Shown here in pieces: positions 37,543 to 48,900 of a stretch of 64,000 bases of DNA. The DNA is from Luteibacter aegosomatis (GTDB lineage: Bacteria; Pseudomonadota; Gammaproteobacteria; Xanthomonadales; Rhodanobacteraceae): contig NZ_CP095740.1 of assembly GCF_023078455.1 (NCBI RefSeq), forward strand, positions 856,001 through 920,000, written 5' to 3'. Both the position numbers and the translations under genes were made by a program. Position 1 is the first letter of the stretch, and every line of letters starts with the position of its first letter. Under the pieces are notes generated by a model, which was not told where the DNA came from, made no database searches, and saw nothing but the letters and a program-made list of their open reading frames with translations.

Positions 37543-38967
37543 TCAGCCCACGGTGCCGGCGCGTCCGTAGACATCGTCGAAGCGAACGATGTCATCTTCA
37601 CCCAGATAGCTGCCCGACTGCACTTCGATCAGCTCGACCGGCACCTTGCCGGGATTGCGCAGGCGGTGCCTGCTGCCCAGCGGCAAGTACGTGCTCTGGT
37701 TCTCGGCAAGCAGGAATACCTTGTCGTCACAGGTGACTTCGGCCACGCCCTTGACAACGATCCAGTGCTCGGCGCGGTGATGGTGCATCTGCAGGCTCAG
37801 CGCGGCGCCCGGTTTGACCACGATACGCTTGACCTGGAAGCGATCGCCGTTCTCCAGCGAATCGTAGCTGCCCCACGGACGCCGCACGACGCGATGTAGA
37901 TCATGTTCCGTCCGACCCTTCGCCTTCAGTTCGTCGACGATGCGCTTGACGTCCTGGGAGCGGTCGCGCCGGGCTACCAGCGTGGCATCGGGGGTGGTGA
38001 CCACGACGACGTCGTCGAGGCCCACGGTGGCGACCAAGTGGCGGTTGTGCGAGTGGATGAGCGAGCCGGTCGTATCCAGCGCGATGACGTCGCCTTCGGT
38101 ATGGTTACCGTTCGCGTCCTTATCGGCAGCAAGCCACAAGGCATCCCACGATCCGATGTCGCTCCAGCCGCACGATACCGGCACGACCGCGGCGCGCGAC
38201 GTCTTCTCCATCACGGCATAGTCGATCGAATCGTTAGGTGACGCGGAGAACGCTTCGGCGTCGAGTCGCACGAAGTCGAGGTCGACATTGGCTTTCGCGT
38301 AAGCGGCTTTGGCGGCGGCTAGCATGGCTGGCGCGTGCTGCTCCAACTCCTCCAGATAGCGCGCGGCGCGGAAGAGGAACATCCCGGAGTTCCAATCATA
38401 CTGACCGCTGTCGACATAGCGCTCGGCGACTTCCAGCTTGGGCTTCTCGACGAACTGATTCACCTTGAAGCCATTGGCGTCGAGTCCGTCGCCACGCTGG
38501 ATGTAACCAAAACCCGTTTCCGGGCGGTCGGGGCGAATGCCGAACGTCACGAGCCAACCCTGCTCGGCCAGCGGACGCGCCTTGGCCACGGCGTCGTGGA
38601 AAGAGCGGTCGTCACCGATGAGATGGTCGGCCGGCAGCACGAGGATGAGCGCGTCGGTCGACTTTTCCATTGCACGCAGCGCGCCCACCGCGATGGCGGG
38701 CGCGGTATTACGCGCCATCGGTTCGAGCAGGATGCTTGCCTCGCTCATCTTGAGCTCCTGCAACTGCTCCGCGGCGAGAAAGCGATGATCGTCGGCGGCC
38801 ACGACGATGGGCGCGCCGGTGTCCGGCAGCGCGGTCGTTCGCTTGACCGTTTGCTGGAACAGGGTGTCCGTCCCGGTGAGCGACAGGAATTGTTTGGGCA
38901 GGTTCCGGCGGGAAATCGGCCACAGGCGCGTGCCGCTGCCGCCACTGAGAATGAGGGGAATGAGCAT
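37543..38967 (-). CDS. Mannose-1-phosphate guanylyltransferase/mannose-6-phosphate isomerase (XanB/ManC type)
   Basis: The 474-residue bifunctional enzyme makes mannose 6-phosphate and GDP-mannose. The nucleotidyltransferase domain (1-350) begins LIPLILSGGSGTRLWPISR and has EPMARNTAPAIA and FVEKPKLEVAERY. The C-terminal cupin isomerase domain contains RPWGSYDSLENGDRFQVKR and MHHHRAEHWIVVKG. The ATG at 38967 gives the usual N-terminus. It is the last gene of the rfbBACD operon, starting 6 bp before the rfbD stop region. Confidence 0.96.
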   Translation of the reverse strand: MLIPLILSGGSGTRLWPISRRNLPKQFLSLTGTDTLFQQTVKRTTALPDTGAPIVVAADDHRFLAAEQLQELKMSEASILLEPMARNTAPAIAVGALRAMEKSTDALILVLPADHLIGDDRSFHDAVAKARPLAEQGWLVTFGIRPDRPETGFGYIQRGDGLDANGFKVNQFVEKPKLEVAERYVDSGQYDWNSGMFLFRAARYLEELEQHAPAMLAAAKAAYAKANVDLDFVRLDAEAFSASPNDSIDYAVMEKTSRAAVVPVSCGWSDIGSWDALWLAADKDANGNHTEGDVIALDTTGSLIHSHNRHLVATVGLDDVVVVTTPDATLVARRDRSQDVKRIVDELKAKGRTEHDLHRVVRRPWGSYDSLENGDRFQVKRIVVKPGAALSLQMHHHRAEHWIVVKGVAEVTCDDKVFLLAENQSTYLPLGSRHRLRNPGKVPVELIEVQSGSYLGEDDIVRFDDVYGRAGTVG

Positions 38968-38972
38968 GGACG

Positions 38973-39905
38973 TTATTCCGGTTCGGATAGGGTTGCCAGG
39001 ACGCGTTCTACACCGCTTTGCCACATCGGGACGTCGATGTCGAAGGTCCGTGCGAGTCGCGATGTATCCAGCACCGAGTAGGCGGGGCGCTTGGCCGGTG
39101 TGGGAAATTCCGAGGTGGTGATAGGGATGACCTTCGGTGTCCTAGCGAGCAGGCCCCGCTCGGTCGCGCGTCCCAGCAGCATTTCGGCAAAGCCGTGCCA
39201 GGTGGTATCGCCTGCGGCCGTGAGGTGGTAAGTACCCTGCAGGCGTTCCCTCCCAAGATCATCCGCCGCCATCCAGCGATCTAGCGCCGCCAGCGAGGCT
39301 TCGACGATGAATCCCGTGTCGCTCGGCGTGCCGCGTTGGTCGGCCACCACGCGCAGTTCGTCGCGCTCCGCGCCCAGGCGCAGCATCGTGCGCAGAAAGT
39401 TGTGTCCGACGGCAGAGTAGACCCAGGCGGTACGGAAGATGAAATGAGCCGCGCCGCTGGCACGCAGTGCATCTTCGCCCGCCAGCTTGCTGCGTCCGTA
39501 GGCTCCGCTCGGCGCCGTCGCGGCGTCTTCCGTGTATGGAGCGCTGGCCTGTCCGTCGAACACGTAATCGGTGGAATAGTGCACCACCAGCGCGCCATGG
39601 CGTGCCGCCCAGCCCCCGATCACCGAAAGGGCGTAACCATTGACGAGCGTAGCGAGATCCTCCTCCTGCTCGGCTTTATCGACGGCCGTGTAAGCTGCGG
39701 TGTTGACGATGACCTGCGGGCGTTCGGCATCCAGGAGCACTTCCAGGGCTCCGGTATCCGCGAGATCGGCAACGAGCGCCTGGCGACCACCGTGCAGGAT
39801 GCCGTCGCGGCTGGCAGGCAACAGTTCACCCCGGTTCCCAAGCCCGCCATGACTGAGGAAGCTTCGACCCAGCTGTCCATTGGCCCCCAGGAGAAGGATC
39901 TTCAC
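38973..39905 (-). CDS. rfbD: dTDP-4-dehydrorhamnose reductase
   Basis: The 310-residue SDR-type reductase performs the last step of dTDP-L-rhamnose synthesis. The NAD(P)-binding start [31 protein letters not shown], the STDYVFDGQASAPYTE region and the active-site YGRSKLAGED are diagnostic. A GTG at 39905 is the only start that keeps this N-terminus; it overlaps the rfbC stop codon by a few bases. Confidence 0.96.
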   Translation of the reverse strand: MKILLLGANGQLGRSFLSHGGLGNRGELLPASRDGILHGGRQALVADLADTGALEVLLDAERPQVIVNTAAYTAVDKAEQEEDLATLVNGYALSVIGGWAARHGALVVHYSTDYVFDGQASAPYTEDAATAPSGAYGRSKLAGEDALRASGAAHFIFRTAWVYSAVGHNFLRTMLRLGAERDELRVVADQRGTPSDTGFIVEASLAALDRWMAADDLGRERLQGTYHLTAAGDTTWHGFAEMLLGRATERGLLARTPKVIPITTSEFPTPAKRPAYSVLDTSRLARTFDIDVPMWQSGVERVLATLSEPE

Positions 39906-40459
39906 GGCTGGTATTCCGGCAGCCGCTCGGGGGCAAGGTCCGCGAGCAGGGGGGCATTCGAGTCCTTGTCGGACAATACCGGAGAGTCGACGGGCCAATC
40001 GATGCCGATGGCCGAGTCATTCCAGCGAATGCCGCCGTCGGCGGCGGGCGAATAGAGATCGGTGCATTGGTAGGAGAACGTCGCGAACTCCGAGACTACG
40101 CAGAAGCCGTGGGCAAAACCCTCCGGAATCCAGAAGTGCCGGTGGTTTTCCGCCGTGAGCGTCGCAGCGGTCCACTGGCCGAACGTAGGCGAGCCGCGGC
40201 GGATATCGACGGCCACGTCGTAGACTTCGCCCTCGAGAACGCTCACCAGCTTGCCCTGCGGATGGGGCCACTGGTAATGCAGTCCACGGAGAACGCCGCG
40301 CGACGACCGGGAGACATTCGACTGGACGAAACGCCGGTCGATGCCGGCGTCGCGGAACGTCTTTTCGTTGTAGCTCTCGTAGAAGAACCCGCGCGAGTCG
40401 CCGAAGACCTTGGGTTCGAGGACGAGCACGCCGGGGAGGGACGTTTCGATGACCTTCAT
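39902..40459 (-). CDS. rfbC: dTDP-4-dehydrorhamnose 3,5-epimerase
   Basis: The 185-residue cupin epimerase inverts C3 and C5 of dTDP-4-keto-6-deoxyglucose. Signatures are [33 protein letters not shown] with the catalytic His, and [16 protein letters not shown]. Its ATG overlaps the rfbA stop codon (ATGA). It is the third gene of the rhamnose operon. Confidence 0.97.
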   Translation of the reverse strand: MKVIETSLPGVLVLEPKVFGDSRGFFYESYNEKTFRDAGIDRRFVQSNVSRSSRGVLRGLHYQWPHPQGKLVSVLEGEVYDVAVDIRRGSPTFGQWTAATLTAENHRHFWIPEGFAHGFCVVSEFATFSYQCTDLYSPAADGGIRWNDSAIGIDWPVDSPVLSDKDSNAPLLADLAPERLPEYQP

Positions 40460-41340
40460 TTCACCAGACCGTGGCCGACGAGGGTGCGCAGGTATTCCCC
40501 ATATCCCGTCTTCGCCAGCGGTTTGGCCAGGGCCAGCACCTGCTCGGCATCGATCCATTTGTTGTTAAAGGCGATTTCTTCCGGGCAGCACACCTTGAGT
40601 CCCTGCCGGTTTTCAATCGTCTCGATGTAATTGCCGGCCTCCATCAGCGACGCATGCGTGCCAGTGTCGAGCCAGGCGTAGCCGCGGCCCAACTGTTCGA
40701 GCATGAGCGAGCCGTCGTCGAGATAACAGCGGTTGAGGTCGGTGATTTCCAGCTCGCCGCGCGGCGAGGGCTTCAGTCCCGCGGCGAAATCGCAGGCGCG
40801 GCCGTCGTAGAAATACAGGCCGGTCACCGCGTAATTCGATTTGGGCTGGGTCGGCTTTTCCTCCAGGCCGATCACCCGGCCCTCGCCGTCGAATTCCGCC
40901 ACACCGTATCGTTCGGGGTCGCGGACCCAGTAGCCGAAGACGGTGGCACCGGACGGCCGGCTCGCCGCGCGCTTCAGCCGTTCCGTGAGCCCGACGCCAT
41001 AGAAGATATTGTCGCCGAGCACGAGGCAGCTGGGCTGGCCATCCACGAATTCGCGCCCGATGAGGAACGCCTGGGCCAGGCCGTCGGGAGACGGTTGCAC
41101 GGCGTAGCTGATGTTGATGCCCCACTGCGAGCCATCGCCCAGCAAACGCTGGAAAAGGGCTTGCTCGTGGGGGGTATTGATGATGAGTACGTCGCGAATG
41201 CCGGCCAGCATCAGCGTGGCGAGCGGGTAGTAGATCATCGGCTTGTCGTACACCGGCAGCAACTGCTTGCTGACCGCCTGCGTGATCGGATACAGCCGGG
41301 TGCCGGACCCGCCGGCGAGGATGATGCCCTTGGTCGTCAT
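40456..41340 (-). CDS. rfbA: Glucose-1-phosphate thymidylyltransferase
   Basis: The 294-residue enzyme makes dTDP-glucose, the first step to dTDP-rhamnose. [41 protein letters not shown] and [20 protein letters not shown] are the expected motifs. The ATG at 41340 overlaps the rfbB stop codon (ATGA), so translation is coupled through rfbB, rfbA and rfbC. Confidence 0.97.
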   Translation of the reverse strand: MTTKGIILAGGSGTRLYPITQAVSKQLLPVYDKPMIYYPLATLMLAGIRDVLIINTPHEQALFQRLLGDGSQWGINISYAVQPSPDGLAQAFLIGREFVDGQPSCLVLGDNIFYGVGLTERLKRAASRPSGATVFGYWVRDPERYGVAEFDGEGRVIGLEEKPTQPKSNYAVTGLYFYDGRACDFAAGLKPSPRGELEITDLNRCYLDDGSLMLEQLGRGYAWLDTGTHASLMEAGNYIETIENRQGLKVCCPEEIAFNNKWIDAEQVLALAKPLAKTGYGEYLRTLVGHGLVK

Positions 41341-42386
41341 GCGCCCAGACGCTCCATGCGGTAGCTGCCGTCGAGGATCGAATCGACCCACGACTGGTTG
41401 GCGAGGTACCAATTCACGGTTGCCTCGATGCCCGATTCGAACGTCTGGGTCGGCGACCAACCAAGCTCATGCTGGAGTTTGCTCGCGTCGATGGCGTAGC
41501 GACGATCGTGGCCCGGGCGGTCGCGGACGAACGTAATCAGCGATTCGCGTGGCGAGCCGTTGGCCAAGGGCTGGCGTTCGTCCAGGATGCGGCAGATGGT
41601 GCGGACCACGTGGATGTTCTGCTGTTCCGCGTTGCCGCCGACGTTGTAGGTCTCGCCGATGCGGCCGGCGTCCAGCACGCGTCGGATCGCCGAACAATGG
41701 TCGCCCACGAAGAGCCAGTCGCGAACGTTCTTGCCGTCGCCATAGACAGGAAGGGATTCGCCCTTGAGCGCCTTCTGGATGGTCAGAGGGATGAGCTTTT
41801 CGGGGAACTGGAACGGCCCATAGTTGTTCGAGCAGTTCGTGGTAAGCACGGGCAGGCCGTACGTATGGTGAAACGCCCGGACCAGGTGGTCGGAGGCGGC
41901 CTTGCTGGCCGAATATGGCGAGTTCGGGGCGTAGGGGGTGGTCTCCGTGAACTTGCCCTCGTCGCCCAGCGAGCCGTATACCTCGTCGGTGGACACGTGG
42001 AGGAAGCGGAAGCCTTCGCGCGCCGGTCCTTCGAGGCCACGCCAGAAATCGCGCGCCTCCTCGAGCAGGCCGAGCGTGCCGACCACGTTGGTTTCGACGA
42101 AGGCGGCGGGACCGTCGATCGAGCGGTCCACATGGGATTCGGCGGCGAAGTTCACGACGGCATCCGGCTTGTGCCGAGTCAGCAGATCGCGGACGAGGTC
42201 ACGATCGCCAATATCTCCCTGGACGAACACATGGCTCGGATTGCCTTCCAGCGAGGCCAGGGTACCCAGGTTACCCGCATAGGTGAGCTTGTCGAGATTG
42301 ACGACGCGAAAGCCGTCGGCAATGGCCTGGAGCACGAAATTGGCACCGATAAAGCCGGCACCGCCCGTTACCAACAGTGTTTTCAT
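41337..42386 (-). CDS. rfbB: dTDP-glucose 4,6-dehydratase
   Basis: The 349-residue SDR enzyme converts dTDP-glucose to its 4-keto-6-deoxy derivative. It has [47 protein letters not shown], and the catalytic [20 protein letters not shown]. The ATG at 42386 gives the family start; it is first in the operon rfbB-rfbA-rfbC-rfbD-xanB type gene. The promoter must lie in the 193-bp space shared with the divergent metB. Confidence 0.97.
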   Translation of the reverse strand: MKTLLVTGGAGFIGANFVLQAIADGFRVVNLDKLTYAGNLGTLASLEGNPSHVFVQGDIGDRDLVRDLLTRHKPDAVVNFAAESHVDRSIDGPAAFVETNVVGTLGLLEEARDFWRGLEGPAREGFRFLHVSTDEVYGSLGDEGKFTETTPYAPNSPYSASKAASDHLVRAFHHTYGLPVLTTNCSNNYGPFQFPEKLIPLTIQKALKGESLPVYGDGKNVRDWLFVGDHCSAIRRVLDAGRIGETYNVGGNAEQQNIHVVRTICRILDERQPLANGSPRESLITFVRDRPGHDRRYAIDASKLQHELGWSPTQTFESGIEATVNWYLANQSWVDSILDGSYRMERLGA

Positions 42387-42579
42387 CAAGACCTCGTCCG
42401 TCATGCTCATGGCTAAAACGCTGCGCCGCCGAAAAAGCACCGTATTCACGGCGTATACGGACGGGTACGAATACCGTCTAGGCGGATACCCACAGCGCGT
42501 AGGGCGTCAAGTGTAATATGTAGCGCCGTTTGCGAGGGGCGACGCTTGAACGGCCCATGAATCCTTGAGATTATTTCCA

Positions 42580-43758
42580 GTGAAAAGAAATACTTACGCA
42601 AAGAATGCCCCCAAGGAGCACGGTCTCGGCACGCGTGCCATTCATGCGGGCCAGTCTCCCGACCCGTCGACCGGCGCCATCATGACGCCGATCTACGCGA
42701 CGTCAACGTACGTACAGAAAAGTCCTGGAAAGCATTCCGGCTTCGAGTACTCGCGCACCCAGAATCCGACCCGGATGGCTTACGAGGCCTGCGTGGCCTC
42801 GTTGGAAGGTGGCGTGCAGGGCTTTGCCTTCGCCTCCGGCCTGGCCGCCGCTTCCACGGTACTGGAGCTACTGGATGCCGGTAGCCACGTCATCGCCATG
42901 AACGACCTCTACGGCGGCACCTATCGTCTGTTCGAGCGCGTTAGGCGGCGGACGGCGGCCCTGGAGTTCGACTTCATCGATCTCAACGATCCGGCGGCGC
43001 TCAAGGCCGCGCTCAAGCCCAACACACGCATGATCTGGGCCGAGACGCCCACCAATCCCATGCTCCAGCTGGTGGACCTTGCCAAGGTGGCCGCGTTCGC
43101 GAAGAAGCATGGCCTGATCCTGGTCGTGGACAACACGTTCTGCTCGCCGATGCTGCAGCGCCCGATCGAATTTGGCGCCGACCTCGTGCTCCACTCGGCC
43201 ACCAAATACCTCAACGGGCATTCCGACATCGTCGGTGGCATCGTCGTCGCCGCCAACGCCGAGCTTGCCGAGCAGATGGCGTTCCTGCAGAACTCGATCG
43301 GGGCGGTCGCCGGCCCGTTCGATGCCTTCCTGGCGATGCGAGGTCTGAAGACCCTGCATCTGCGGATGCGTCAGCACTGCGAGAGCGCCCTGGCCCTCGC
43401 TACCTGGCTGGAGAAGCACAAGGCCGTGGAGCGGGTGATCTACCCCGGCCTGCGCAGCCACGCCCAGCATGCGTTGGCACGCAAACAGATGAACGGCTTC
43501 GGCGGCATCATTTCGGTGGAGATCAAGGGCGGAAAGGCCCGTGCGCGCCGGGTCCTCGAGCGCTGCGAGCTTTTCGCGCTGGCCGAATCCCTGGGAGGTG
43601 TGGAGAGCCTGATCGAGCATCCGGGCATCATGACGCACGCCTCCATTCCGGCCGCCACGCGAAAGAAGCTAGGGATTTCCGATGGGTTGATTCGTCTTTC
43701 GGTGGGCGTGGAAGATCTCGCCGACCTCCGCGACGAACTCGAGTCCGTCCTGGCATGA
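42580..43758 (+). CDS. metB: Cystathionine gamma-synthase/gamma-lyase (Cys/Met metabolism PLP enzyme)
   Basis: The roughly 392-residue fold-type I PLP enzyme has GLGTRAIHAGQSPDPSTGA, YSRTQNPTR, FASGLAAASTVLELL, the PLP Asp in VVDNTFCSPMLQRP and the Schiff-base Lys in HSATKYLNGHSD. Synthase (forward transsulfuration) and lyase (reverse) activities cannot be separated by eye. I place the start at GTG 42580; TTG 42565 in the same frame is possible and no ATG fits. Its stop overlaps the ATG of wzm. In Xanthomonas the orthologous metB borders the variable O-antigen cluster, as here. Confidence 0.93.
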   Translation: MKRNTYAKNAPKEHGLGTRAIHAGQSPDPSTGAIMTPIYATSTYVQKSPGKHSGFEYSRTQNPTRMAYEACVASLEGGVQGFAFASGLAAASTVLELLDAGSHVIAMNDLYGGTYRLFERVRRRTAALEFDFIDLNDPAALKAALKPNTRMIWAETPTNPMLQLVDLAKVAAFAKKHGLILVVDNTFCSPMLQRPIEFGADLVLHSATKYLNGHSDIVGGIVVAANAELAEQMAFLQNSIGAVAGPFDAFLAMRGLKTLHLRMRQHCESALALATWLEKHKAVERVIYPGLRSHAQHALARKQMNGFGGIISVEIKGGKARARRVLERCELFALAESLGGVESLIEHPGIMTHASIPAATRKKLGISDGLIRLSVGVEDLADLRDELESVLA

Positions 43759-44600
43759 CCGGAACCCAGCTCAAGTCGGCCGCGCTTCGTGTTCCCATGC
43801 ATCCGGCCGCTCCCTACGTGTCGCTCGCGCGTCATGCGCGGCTGATCTGGGAGCTCTGCCGTCGCGACGTCTCTGGCCGTTACCGCGGGTCTATGGGAGG
43901 CATGTTCTGGGCCTTCCTCAATCCGCTGCTGATGCTGGCGATCTACTCGTTCGTCTTCGGCTATATCTTCAAGTCGCGCTGGACATCCGCCGAGACGGGG
44001 CAGGTCAACTTCGCGATCATCCTCTTCATCGGCCTGATCATCAGCAATTTCTTCTCCGAATGCCTGAACCGGGCGCCGGTGTTGATCACGTCCAATCCGA
44101 ACTACGTGAAGAAGGTGATCTTTCCGCTCGAAACGCTTTCGTGGGTGACGGTGGGAACGGGGCTGTTTCACGCGTTTGTCAGCACCATCGTGCTGGTCGT
44201 GGCACTCGTGGCGACGGGAACCACGGTGGCTCCCGCGGCATTGCTCTTTCCATTGCTCCTGCTGATCTTCCTGCCCATGGTGGCGGGAGTGACCTGGCTC
44301 TTTTCGGCGCTGGGCGTGTACTTCCGTGACACGCAGCAGATCATGATGGTGCTGACCACCTCTCTGGTGTTCCTCTCTCCCATCTTCTATCCGCGTACGA
44401 GCTTGCCGGAACAGTATCGCTGGTTGCAGTCGTTCAGTCCGCTGACGTACGTGGTCGAGACCGCGCGTGGCCTGATCCTGTGGAACCGCCTGCCCGCGGT
44501 CGACGACACCGTCGCCTATCTGGTCGCGTCCCTGCTGGTGTCCTGGCTCGGTTGGCTGGTTTTCAATGCCACGCGAAAAGGTTTTGCCGATGTCATCTGA
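43755..44600 (+). CDS. wzm: O-antigen/polysaccharide ABC transporter permease
   Basis: The 281-residue ABC-2-type permease exports lipid-linked O-antigen across the inner membrane. The cytoplasmic N-terminus LIWELCRRDVSGRYRGS is followed by six hydrophobic segments, with FWAFLNPLLMLAIYSFVFG as TM1 and the family segment VYFRDTQQIM between later helices. The ATG overlaps the metB stop (ATGA), and the gene overlaps wzt by 11 bp. Confidence 0.95.
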   Translation: MTGTQLKSAALRVPMHPAAPYVSLARHARLIWELCRRDVSGRYRGSMGGMFWAFLNPLLMLAIYSFVFGYIFKSRWTSAETGQVNFAIILFIGLIISNFFSECLNRAPVLITSNPNYVKKVIFPLETLSWVTVGTGLFHAFVSTIVLVVALVATGTTVAPAALLFPLLLLIFLPMVAGVTWLFSALGVYFRDTQQIMMVLTTSLVFLSPIFYPRTSLPEQYRWLQSFSPLTYVVETARGLILWNRLPAVDDTVAYLVASLLVSWLGWLVFNATRKGFADVI

Positions 44601-45939
44601 CGAACTGGTCATCGACGTTCGCGGGGTCAGCAAGCGCTACGAGATCTACGCCAAGCCCTCGGACCGGTTCAAGCAAATGGTCGCGTCCGGCGTGCGCCGG
44701 CTGACGCGTGGTCCCGAGGTGCGCTATTTCCAGGAATTCTGGGCATTGCATGGCGTGTCGCTACACGTGAACCGCGGCGAGTGCGTGGCGTTGATAGGAC
44801 GCAACGGTTCCGGCAAATCGACGCTGCTGCAGATCATCGCCGGTACCGTATCGCCCACCGAAGGAGCGGCCACGGTGGACGGGCGGGTGGCTGCGCTGCT
44901 CGAACTCGGCTCGGGCTTCAATCCCGAGTTCACCGGGTTGGAGAACGTCTACCTCAATGCATCGTTGCTGGGACTTTCGCGCGAGGATGTCGACGCGCGC
45001 CTCGACGATATCCTGGCATTCGCCGATATCGGCGACTTCGTCCATCAACCCGTCAAGACGTATTCCAGCGGCATGACCGTTCGTCTGGCCTTCGCCGTGC
45101 AGGCGCAGATCGATCCCGACGTGCTCATCGTCGACGAGGCGCTAGCGGTGGGCGACGCCCGTTTCCAGGCCAAGTGCTTCGCCAGGCTAAAGGCCCTTCG
45201 CGAACGTGGCACGTCGATCCTACTGGTGACGCACTCGACCGAGCAGGTGGTAACGCACTGTGACAGGGCGATCCTGATCGACGGCGGGCACAAACTCGAT
45301 GACGGCGAGCCGCGTCCCGTCGTCAATCGCTATCTCGACCTGTTGTACGGGCGTAAGCGCATCGAAGCCGCACCGAAGACGGGCGAGCATGCGGGCGACG
45401 CGACGGTCAACGCCCAGCTCATGGATTTCGATCCGGCATTCGGCGAACGCCACGAGCCGATGTTCAACGAGCGCCCCGCCTACAATCCCTATGAGCACCG
45501 TTGGGGGGACGGCCGCGCGGAACTGATGGATTTCGCGATCTTCAAGGGCGACGAAGCCTTTCCACCGGTGTTCCGCAGCGGCGGCGAGTTGTCGCTTTAC
45601 GTGCGCTATCGATTCCACGCGGACATCACGCGACCGATCCTGGGCATCACGCTGAAGACCAAGGAAGGCGTGACCGTCTACGGTACGAATACGGAAATGG
45701 CCGCGATGGAGGGGGGCTTTCCCTCCGGTCGTCCGGACGAATCGGGCGTCATGCTGTGCCAGTTCGCGTTGAAGTGCGCCCCCGGCGATTATTTCCTTTC
45801 GGTCGGCATCGCCAGCCGTGACGGAAGCGGCGAAGCCGTGCCGCACGATCGTCGCTACGACGCCATCCATCTCTGTGTCGAACCGGACTCGCCCTTCATC
45901 GGCATCGCCGACCTGGGTGCCAGGATGCAATTTCTATGA
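44590..45939 (+). CDS. wzt: O-antigen ABC transporter ATP-binding protein with C-terminal carbohydrate-binding domain
   Basis: The 449-residue protein powers Wzm. The ATPase domain (1-250) has Walker [17 protein letters not shown], signature [12 protein letters not shown], and Walker [14 protein letters not shown], with the H-loop VTHSTEQV. Residues about 290-449 form the Wzt C-terminal beta-sandwich ([20 protein letters not shown] onward, including [15 protein letters not shown]), which in E. coli O9a recognises the finished, capped chain. Such an extension implies that the polysaccharide carries a non-reducing-end modification, consistent with the methyltransferase/kinase-like fusion encoded next. 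Confidence 0.95.
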   Translation: MSSDELVIDVRGVSKRYEIYAKPSDRFKQMVASGVRRLTRGPEVRYFQEFWALHGVSLHVNRGECVALIGRNGSGKSTLLQIIAGTVSPTEGAATVDGRVAALLELGSGFNPEFTGLENVYLNASLLGLSREDVDARLDDILAFADIGDFVHQPVKTYSSGMTVRLAFAVQAQIDPDVLIVDEALAVGDARFQAKCFARLKALRERGTSILLVTHSTEQVVTHCDRAILIDGGHKLDDGEPRPVVNRYLDLLYGRKRIEAAPKTGEHAGDATVNAQLMDFDPAFGERHEPMFNERPAYNPYEHRWGDGRAELMDFAIFKGDEAFPPVFRSGGELSLYVRYRFHADITRPILGITLKTKEGVTVYGTNTEMAAMEGGFPSGRPDESGVMLCQFALKCAPGDYFLSVGIASRDGSGEAVPHDRRYDAIHLCVEPDSPFIGIADLGARMQFL

Positions 45940-48900
45940 AACCTTCTCTCGACGCGACGAAACGCCTGGGTGCCTATCGCTACGACGAGGCGTCGCTTTG
46001 CTGGTTCCGCCAGGACGAAGTGCACGACTGGGCTTACTCCGACGGTGACGCCGTGGAGGAAAATCTCTTCCGGCTCATCGCCTCGTGCAGCGATCGCTCA
46101 GTGTTGTCGGCCGAGCTGGCCGCCAAGATCATCGATTGGCCGACGCGCTATTACTTCAGTTCGCGACGCGCGAACCTGTTGCGCCCGCTGGAGGACATGC
46201 TTCGCGGTGACGTGCTGGAGATCGGTGCCGGTTGCGGTGCCATTACTCGGTACCTCGGCGAGACAGCGCGTTCGGTGGTGGCGATCGAGCCCTCCGCTCG
46301 TAGGGCGCGTGTCGCTGCGAAGCGATGCGAAGACCTGCCTGGCGTCGACGTGGTGGTCGACAACCTCGAAGCATTCGAGGGGAAGGGCGAATTCGACGTC
46401 GTGACGCTGATCGGCGTGCTCGAGTATGCCGAGCGTTTCGCCAAGCGACCGGATGCGGCCACGCATTGGTTGCAGTGCGCCCGTCGTTTGGTCAAGCCTG
46501 GCGGCGTACTGCTGGTGGCTATCGAGAACCAGCTGGGTCTGAAATATTTTGCGGGAGCGCCCGAAGATCACCTCGGACGGCCGATGCTCGGTTTGGCTGA
46601 TCTGTACGGCACGAGTGGTGCGCGCACGTACGGCAAGGCCACGCTGGAGAACATGTTGCTGGAAGCCGGTTTCGCCGAGGTGGCGTTTGCCTTGCCTTTC
46701 CCGGATTACAAACTGCCGGTGTCGGTATTGCTCTCCCGAGACGGCGACGCCATGCCGGGCTTCGACGGCGGCGTGGCGCTCGCGGCGGCGTCCGTGACCA
46801 AGGATCCGCAGCTGGCGCGCCCTCCGCTGTTCGCGCTCGATCGTGCGTGGCGAGTGGCCGCGCAGAACGGGCTTCTCTCCGACGTCAGCAATTCATTCCT
46901 CGCCGTCGCCCATGCACGCCCGGCCGATACTCCCTTCGGCGCTACCAACACGAACGTATCGGGTTATCACTTCTCCACCGAGCGCGCCCCCCGATTCGCC
47001 AAGGAGGCAGTGTTCGAGCATGGCAGTGGTGGAAGCTGGGTCCGTCGGCGCTTCCTGGTCGATGCGGAGCGCAAGAGCGGTCAGTTCGAATGCCGTCCCA
47101 ATGACGAGGCCTATGTCCACGGCCGGGCCGTTACCGACGAGCTGTACGAGATCCTTTTACGGGACGGCTGGCGGATTGAGGACGTCGGCGAGTGGATGCG
47201 CCGCTGGCTCGATGCCGTGGCCATGCATCTGGGCCTCGACGTCAATGCGCTGCAGCAGTCGTCGTACAGCGCGGAGATGGCTCTGCCGGGTGACGCTATC
47301 GACCTCGTGCCGCACAACCTCATCCAGGACGTCCACGGCCATCCGCGATTCATCGATCTGGAATGGCGGTCGGAGCAGTCGATTCCCCTTGGCTATCTGG
47401 CGTTTCGCGGATTGCTCGAGGTGGTGTCGGGCTGCGTGTCGGTGGCGCGGCCTTACGACGAACGGCATGCGAAAGTAAGCGAGTTCGTCGCTGACGCGAT
47501 GCGACAGGGTGGCCGCGAACTCCTGTTGCTAGACACCGACATCGAACGGTATCTGAAGATGGAACGCGAGTTCCAGTCGCAGGTGTCGGGCCGACCGTCC
47601 GACCTTGCCCCCGAAGCCTTCGCCGCATCGATGATGCCGGTATCGGTGGCAAGTCAGGGCGAGGGTTCGCTATCGCCGTCCAGGGCGTCTTCGGCGGAGT
47701 TGGCGAACCACCTGTCCAGCCTGCAGCAGCAGCACGATGCGTTGCTCGAAGAGCATAGCCGGGTGGCACATTGGGGCCGGTCCGTCGATGGTGAACTCCA
47801 TGAGCTTCGCGGCCGGTACGCGGCGCTGGTGAGTGAGCACGATGGTGTCGCCAAGTGGGCTACCGACCTGGACGATCAGCTCAAGGCTGCCAAGGGTCGG
47901 CTGGATGCCCTGGTTCAGCTCGCGGAAGACGATGGAGACGTGCAGGCCGCGATGCTCGGCGCTTACCTTCTTGAGCTCACCAACCTGCGCCGGGATCATG
48001 CCCTGGCCGTGCGCCGTGCAGAGCGCCTGGGCGCCGATCTTGCCGCCCTCGAACGCCGGGCGGCATCGGATTCGGATGCGAGCGGGATCCTGCGCGATCG
48101 GATCGGCTCCGCCGAAGCGAGAATTCGCGAGCTGTCGGAAAAGAACGAAAGCCTACTCAACGACCTGGATCGCATTCGGAAGCGCGACCACGGACTGGAG
48201 AAAGAGCTGTCCCGGCTGCGTCGTACCATGGGCATGGATGCGGAACGACCTTCAGGGCAAGCAGGCGATGCTTCTACCGTCGACGCGATGGATCCTTCGG
48301 TGTTGCGCAGGCTCGAGGCGCAATTGGTCGCCGCGAATGCCGCATCCGCGGCGAGCCGTGTTCGTGAAGAGCAGATCTCCGCCGATCTGACGAAGGCGCT
48401 TTCCCGCCTTGGAGACCTGGAGTGGGAGCTTTCAACGACTCGCAGGGATTTCGAGCAGGTCGTCCGCTCCCTCTCGTGGCGTCTGACCCGGCCGCTGCGA
48501 TTTGGCATGCGCGTGGTGCGTAGGGACTGGAACGGTGTCGTGGCGTCGCTACGCGGGCGACCGTGGATACGTAGTCGCGCACTGAATTTCATAAGGGAGC
48601 CCGCAAAACGCTTTCTCATGCAGCGTTCTCAGCGCATCGCGCCGCTTCCCGACCTCATCGGCGAATCCGGGGTCGATCCGCGCTCGTTGCTGGATGGCGT
48701 CTCGTTTCCGGTGGTCGAGCATCCGGTCGTCAGTATCATCATTCCGGCATACGGCCGCCTCGACCACACCGCGGCGTGCGTTCGGTCGATCTTTCTCCAT
48801 CTGCCGACGGTTCCGGTCGAAGTGATCGTCGCCGAAGACGCATCCGGCGACCCTGACATCGGTGCCCTCGCCGACGTACCCGGACTTCGTTATTACGAAA